Shown one piece after another: positions 58,696 to 64,000 of a stretch of DNA of 64,000 nucleotides. The DNA is from Eucalyptus grandis. Taxonomy: Eukaryota > Streptophyta > Magnoliopsida > Myrtales > Myrtaceae. Under the pieces are notes generated by a model, which was given only the letters and a program-made list of their open reading frames with translations, did no database searches and was not told the origin of the DNA. Both the position numbers and the translations under genes were made by a program. Location of the stretch: NCBI RefSeq assembly GCF_016545825.1, contig NC_052619.1, positions 9,129,501 through 9,193,500 on the forward strand, written 5' to 3'. Each line of letters opens with the position of its first letter. The stretch's first letter is position 1.

Positions 58696-59654
58696 TTAGT
58701 TAAGAAAATTATGCAGAGAGAGCAGTTTATTAGGCTTAGGAACGGCAATTGTTTTTAACTCAATTCTTCATAATGTACTGGTGTATCGAATTTCTCTTGA
58801 CGCAGCGTGAATTTTTTGTTTTTTGTTTTTTGGGGGGTCCTTTGACCTAGAAAAATGAAAAGAATGTGCAATGAATCAATGTAATTTTTTCCAATTCAAA
58901 GAAAGCATTCATTCAGAAAATAAGAAATGAGATGAGAGACCTTAATATAGCCAGGAACATGAAGAATAAAATTGTGAGAGAAATGCAGGAGCACAAATAG
59001 AATGAATCAGTACAAATTTAGTTCTTCGCTACATCCCTCGAAGTCGCTTTAACCATAGTTAATCCGTTACACAACTGACATCACCCTCTACTTCAGCTCA
59101 AGCTATATGAAGATATTGTCTCTATTGGAAAAAAAAGTCAGCAAAAAAAATCGACTAACACAATAAAAGCGATTACCTAGGAATATACATAAAATTACAA
59201 GCGCGCAATAAACGAATCTATAACTTCACAATAGTCCGCATGCATTCGCAAAAAAAAAATATTCTCATTTTATAGCATTAATGTCAATTTTCTTGTCAAA
59301 GTAGAAACGGAAGCCTTTTGAGGGTAGAACCATTCTCTTTTCTTAACCTTCTTTTAATCTCATATATATATATAGTTATGCAAAAGTTATTTTATAACTT
59401 CCCTTGAAAGATATCCAGTCACACCTTTTTAAAAGGTGCCTCTTAGACACACATCGCTGCCCCTTGGACACACCCACCAAAATTTTGCATTTTTACTTAT
59501 GACTTAATTGTTTAGAAAATTAGGGATGAATGTTTAATCCCTAGCAAAAATAATTTGCATCGCATGTAGACATTGGAAACATTAGCATCACCAGTACTAA
59601 TCGATGAATTTTTTGAGTTTTTTCTATAAGATTAGTATTAAAGTTATTATTATT
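58696..59654 (+). repeat. ACA 3' spacer after copy C, then unassigned sequence
   Basis: 58700-58990 matches the spacers after E and B (ttaggaacggcaatt, aattcaaagaaagcattcatt, gaccttaatatagccag). From about 59000 to 59654 I recognise nothing beyond AT-rich DNA and a short (TA)n near 59361-59374. Confidence 0.6.
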
Positions 59655-61507
59655 TTGTTTTTATTTCCATTTTAATAAAAGAAAAAGAAAAAGAGAGAGA
59701 GAATCTAGGGCCGGGCCAGATCTTAGCCTGCCCGGCCCCCTTTCCTTTCCCTTTTTTCTTTTTCCCCGCAGCCAGCCCACTTTTCTTTTCCATGCGGCCC
59801 ACCTCTTCTTCATATTTCTTTTTTCTTTCTTTCCCAACGGGCCGGCCCACCTCTTTTCTTCCTCAGCCCAGCCCGTTCGCTCCCTCTTCTTTCCCCTCTC
59901 CTGCTCGCCTTGGCCGCTGCTTTCGCGGCAAACAGGAGAGAAGGGACGTTGGTACAGCGTACAGAGGACAGCAGCGTGGAAGGCGTCGCGCGCGACGCTG
60001 GTGAAAGGGAATGTCGTGCGGTACGGTCTGAGCTGGCACGGTCCTGGCGAGAGGCGAAGAGAGACAGGGGCGTTTGGAAAGATAGAGGAGCGTTCTGTTT
60101 TCCGGGGGGTTCGCTTTTGGCCGAGAGAGGGGGGAGAGATCGGAGAGCTCGGGAGAGTTTTGAGCGAGTGAGAGGGAGAGAACCAGAGAGTGAGGGAGCT
60201 CGAGGAGGGTGGTCAACCTCGCCAGAGTCCGTTCGTCAACCGCCGTCCGCCGTAGCGCTCCCCCCCGAACCAGGTAGGTCTTGTGCATAGCTTTTGGACT
60301 TGTGTCGAGTTGCGTTGCTTTCCCGAGGGTCTCGCTTCGAGAACACCGCGGGAAGGCCAGCCATTGCTCGACCCATTTCGAGTTCACCCTCCCGTCGCCG
60401 CTGCCGAAGCCGAGTAGGGATCTCCTCATTTTAAACGCCCGTCCCCGTTAACCCCTGCTGCTGCGCCCTATTTTGCTAGGATAGGACGCTGAGTTTTGTT
60501 CCTCCTGTTAGTCACACGCGTGCTGGGCTTCTGCGGGCTAATGTGGTTGATTTCGAATGCCCCTTTGGTGATTTTTTTCAAGTTTGGCGCTGAGTCCGAG
60601 TGCAAGAAGGGTTGATATCGTTCCTCCGGTCCATGCCCACCACATGTTCGACGATATTTCTAAGCCAGCCCAGGCGTTGCATTACCGATTCTCGTATGTT
60701 CTTGAACGCGTATAAGTGGACTTTGCATGTTATGAACCTTTTTGCTTGCTAGTTGTCTTTTGCATCATCGGGCCAAGTCTGGGCATACATTCGCTGTGTT
60801 TTATTTGTCTCCCGTTGGTTTCCTGGGTGTGGTGGCTGTAAGTGGTGCGCGGCTCGGGGTGGCCGGCGATGATGTCATGAGGTGATGGTGGCGGCAAGCG
60901 ACAATCTCAGCCGCTGCTTTGTTTACGGTGCTCGGCGTGAGAGAATAGATTGGGCGTTCGGCGATGGAGGCATTGGGAGGAGGGGCTAGTTTCGGGCGTG
61001 GGAGTAAAACATAGAAGAAGGAGGAGAAGAAGGGCAGAAGAGGACGAAATAGGGAAAAGACAAAAAATTAATTAAAATATTAATATTAATATAAAAACGA
61101 AAAAGAAAACAAAAAAATGTTTTAAGAAATAGATTTTGTCCATTTTAGGTTAAATTCGGGTTGTCGGATAGGGTCAACGGGCCGGATCGGGTTTATCGTC
61201 CTGTACCCGTTTTCCCGAATATAATAATATTCAATATTAAATATATATTAAAAAATTTCAAAATATTTAGAAAATTCGGAAATTCAATTTTTTTGAAAAT
61301 CAGAAAAATTCTTAAAAAATTAAAACATTAAAAATCCTCAAAATGTTAAAATTCATCTTTTGGGTTATTTCTTTCTAAAAAGTGGAAGGCTTTCAATTTG
61401 GAATTATGCTCAAGGTTAACCAAGCCCTTAGGGCTCTATCTTAGGTGAGACAAATACCCTTAATTGCGCAATATTAATACATTAATTTTGGCTTCTCTTT
61501 AATCTAG
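59655..61507 (+). mobile_element. Third copy of the long LTR, running into the assembly gap
   Basis: Close match to 1-1990, from the ggccgggccagatcttagcc block to ggcttctctttaatctag. It lacks about 190 bp of the AT-rich tract present at 1605-1795. Its right end would lie inside the N run. The left edge is uncertain because the AT-rich start is poorly defined. The 188- and 126-codon frames here recur in shifted form in the first copy and are non-coding. Confidence 0.75.
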
Positions 61508-61607
61508 NNNNNNNNNNNNNNNNNNNNNNNNNNNNNNNNNNNNNNNNNNNNNNNNNNNNNNNNNNNNNNNNNNNNNNNNNNNNNNNNNNNNNNNNNNNNN
61601 NNNNNNN
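61508..61607. other. Assembly gap (100 N)
   Basis: Exactly 100 N, the usual placeholder for a gap of unknown size. It interrupts the long LTR. The sequence to the right does not continue that LTR. Confidence 0.99.
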
Positions 61608-62701
61608 TTCATGAAACCGAGTCCCACTTGGAAAGGCAATCCACGGTCAACTCCCCTCGAATTTATTTTCCTTGCTGACTTCAACGTAGAAACTAACTCG
61701 TGCATATATATATATATCTTTCGCCGACTGCAGCTCGTAAAGGAAATAAATCACGGTCAAGATTGTGACACCAATACGGATGAGATTCCCGTATTATGCA
61801 ATATCCAATCTTGAACTTTGATCTATCAAGTTAATACACAATAAACTTGGGTCAGATTTATTCAATAGGCTTAAATTCGAGACATATTTTAATAATTATC
61901 ACGAGCTTGAGGCCAAGCTTGAAACTCAAGGGACCAAGGCTACTCCAAGCTCTGGGTTTGAGGTCGAGCTTCATGGCCAAAGCAGTCATGACCTGGAGCG
62001 TTGTCCATGGTGGATGGGAAAAAATGAAACCCAGGGATCAATAGCATACCTGAATGAGGCCAGCAACGGCCATAGATGAGCGTTGGCATGCTCATGAGCA
62101 AGTCGTCATTGTTGGCCGGTGACGCTGCAATCCACAATGCAAGCATCGTCCATGGCCTCAAAGGCAAAATGAAAAAAAAAAAAAGAAAAAAAAAAGAGAA
62201 GAAAATGGTGAGAGAGAGAGTGTGGGGCTGAGTGTGGGACGGAGCTTAACGGGGTGAGAGAGTCATTTAGAAATTTTGAATAATCTAGCATGTGAGCTCA
62301 TGTTGACGCATGTCAATCTCTGAATGATTTATTATATGTTCCTACAAGGCATATTAAATGCATTCAATATTTTCTCGTGAGAGTCAGGAAGATAAAAAAA
62401 TGACCGACAGGGCAAGACACCGGCCACTCTCGCCGAGCCCGACGAGTATCTCAAGATCCATATGAAGCTCCTGCGAGGGCCACCGCCTGCTATCTCCTCT
62501 ACCACACGCCCGAGAAAACATTGTGTACACAAGCGGTGCCACGTCATTCTTACACAAATCCTAAACATCATGTGTCGTATTTGGACCCATCTGTAAGAAA
62601 CATTTGCCCACTGGACAGATTTAAAAAAGAACAGCCTTATTCTTTTTTGTCGTTATTTGGCCCAAAAAGGACCTCCTCTCTCTCTCCCCCGCTCCTCGTC
62701 C
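61608..62701. other. Stretch without recognisable gene
   Basis: A short (TA)n lies near 61704-61714 and an A-rich run near 62168-62197. The frames have no motifs. Nothing further is supported. Confidence 0.4.
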
Positions 62702-62709
62702 CTCCCCAA

Positions 62710-63606
62710 TAGAGGTGTGCAACAGGACCAGCTATACCCGGTTCCCAGACCGGCCCACCCGGAAAATAGGGCTGGAAACCGGTTCTTGTTGAAATCGGTT
62801 CGGGAACCAGTTCCCAAAATTTTGAACCGGTTTAAACTGGTCCAGGAACAAGTTCTAAGTGATTACCAACCTGGAAACAGGTTCCTGGACCAGTTTTGGA
62901 ACCGGTTCCCAGACTGGTTTTGTAAGTAGAGGTCCAAAACCTTTCTTTCCCCCCGATTTCTATTCTTACTCTCGCAATCATACGACATTTTTCTTCTTGG
63001 CTCTTTCAAACACGCACGACATTCCTCCTTTGCCATTCCTCTTCCTCACTTGCTTCCCTCCTCACCGGCTCCCTCTTGCACCGTCCATCCTCGCACCGTC
63101 CGATGGACGAACGATGTTCGCCACCGCCAAATTCTTGTGTATCACATGGATTGGCTCACCTAATTTTCTTTTGTAGGAGGAGTTATGCTTGTATAAATGA
63201 GTAGCTTCATGTAGTAGTTGTGGGAATAAGACTAATACTAGACCCATATTTGTTGCTAATTCTTTGCCTTATGATTTTATTTATTATAATTAGCCTTGTG
63301 GATTCTCAATTTTTCGTTTAGTCGAAAAGTTCATGTATTTATTTATTACAAGTACTTACTGTTTCAATACAAATTAGGAGGATTATGTTATTTTATCGCG
63401 TATTAATATAAAATTCAAAGTCGTATAGGATATCAGGAGATTGCAAAACAGGTTCCAATGTAAATAGGGTTGACACTGGAACTGGATCGGAAAAACAGGG
63501 TGAGTCAAGTATAGGGTCCAATACAAGTATAGGGTCCAGAAAAGAGGAACCGGTTATAACAGGGTCCGGGTTTAGACCTTACTCACCCTAGACCCGATCA
63601 CACCTA
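62710..63606. mobile_element. Non-autonomous hAT-like element, 897 bp
   Basis: It starts tagaggtgtg and ends cacaccta, a short terminal inverted repeat of hAT type. It is flanked by an 8-bp duplication with one difference: ctccccaa (62702-62709) and ctccccag (63607-63614). Both subterminal regions are rich in aaccggtt, ggttcc and ggaaccgg words in inverted arrangement, resembling the style of the foldback elements at 8708 and 18346. There is no transposase, and the frames inside are not genes. Confidence 0.8.
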
Positions 63607-63614
63607 CTCCCCAG

Positions 63615-64000
63615 GCCACCCAGGCCTACGGGGCCACCAGATTCCAAGCTCCCCCTCTCCAAGCACTCCTCCCCTTCCCTCTCTGTCATCCTCACCGCCG
63701 TCGCTGCCTCCTCTGACGGCCTTAACACCATCCTGTCTATGATCAAGTCCTTCTTCGCCTCGTCCTCTGGCCGCCACTGTCCACTCCAAAGAACTGCCTC
63801 CAGATCCCCCCCTGTGATAGCACCGGATGAGCTCAACGGTGTAATGGAAGCTGCTTCGTTTTTTTTTTTTTTGCCCTTTCCCTTCTCTTGCTGGGCTCGA
63901 GTCGTAACAATGTCTTTTTCAGTTACTTTTCCCAGTTGTTCATTGCCATCTCTTGCGTTGCGTTACGATGGAGTGTTTTTCTAGGAAATTAAGCCCTCGC
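63615..64000 (+). other. C-rich segment with a possible coding fragment
   Basis: A plus-strand frame from about 63620 reads SLSVILTAVAASSDGLNTIL, then MIKSFFASSSG, and is open to the window edge region. It has a helical, plant-gene-like look, but I cannot name a family. It may be the edge of a host gene outside the window. Low certainty. Confidence 0.25.

Noticed and set aside
1..64000. CRISPR arrays, bacterial operons, tRNA or rRNA genes
   Set aside because: None found. Repeats are transposon-derived, and gene structure with GT-AG introns is eukaryotic.

Overview
This is nuclear DNA from a flowering plant, almost certainly a eudicot. The coding remnants are type 2B (autoinhibited, calmodulin-regulated) Ca2+-ATPases most like the plant ACA12/ACA13 group. 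The rest is a dense mix of plant LTR retrotransposons, an RNase H-bearing L1-type LINE, and small non-autonomous DNA elements. A run of 100 N (61508-61607) marks a scaffold gap. Myrtales would fit a large ACA12/13 expansion, but that is a guess and not read from the sequence. No tRNA, rRNA, CRISPR or prokaryotic feature was seen.

Layout. The backbone is a decayed tandem array of one unit: promoter, two-exon ACA gene, then about 1-2 kb of 3' spacer. Copy A (4316-7851, minus), copy B (19504-24015, plus) and copy C (53576-58695, plus) are near full length. They share one intron at the same place, after the codons for HSLQ (RRLW in C). Copies D/E (11020-11265 and 14100-14312), F (37534-37846 and 47904-48089) and G (2469-2602) are fragments. 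Promoter or spacer pieces also survive without a gene (2880-3990, 17330-17480, 25080-25800, 50565-51570). Every copy is broken. A has a net 16-bp deletion and a Lys-to-Gln change in the KGA nucleotide-site motif. B has one extra A in an A-run, a 930-bp insertion that brings an immediate stop, a 3' frameshift, and changes in the phosphorylated Asp (DKTGT to NKTGT), TGES and GDG motifs. C has a 1-bp frameshift and DKTGT to EKTGT.

Mobile DNA explains most of the rest, often with target-site duplications (TSDs) that can be read directly. There is a Copia element (37847-47903) inserted in copy F. It has itself been hit twice, in opposite orientations, by a 3.1-3.2 kb LTR-like element. A 5'-truncated LINE (31098-36351) has a 13-bp TSD. 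There are solo LTRs at 15533-16279 and 48567-50361, with two more copies of the second family at 1-2468 and about 59655-61507. A TRIM (9169-9580) lies inside a large foldback repeat (8708-10355), whose relative is at 18346-18891. A 1.8-kb foldback, Mutator-like insertion (54292-56089) sits in the intron of copy C, and a hAT-like element lies at 62710-63606. Scrambled Copia (26600-29060) and Ty3-type gag (12640-13480) remnants complete the picture.

Functionally the window is a graveyard of Ca2+ pumps, not a working locus. The points most worth testing are whether copies B and C are expressed as catalytically dead pseudo-pumps, and whether the hairpin in the intron of C or the repeated promoters still produce RNA.
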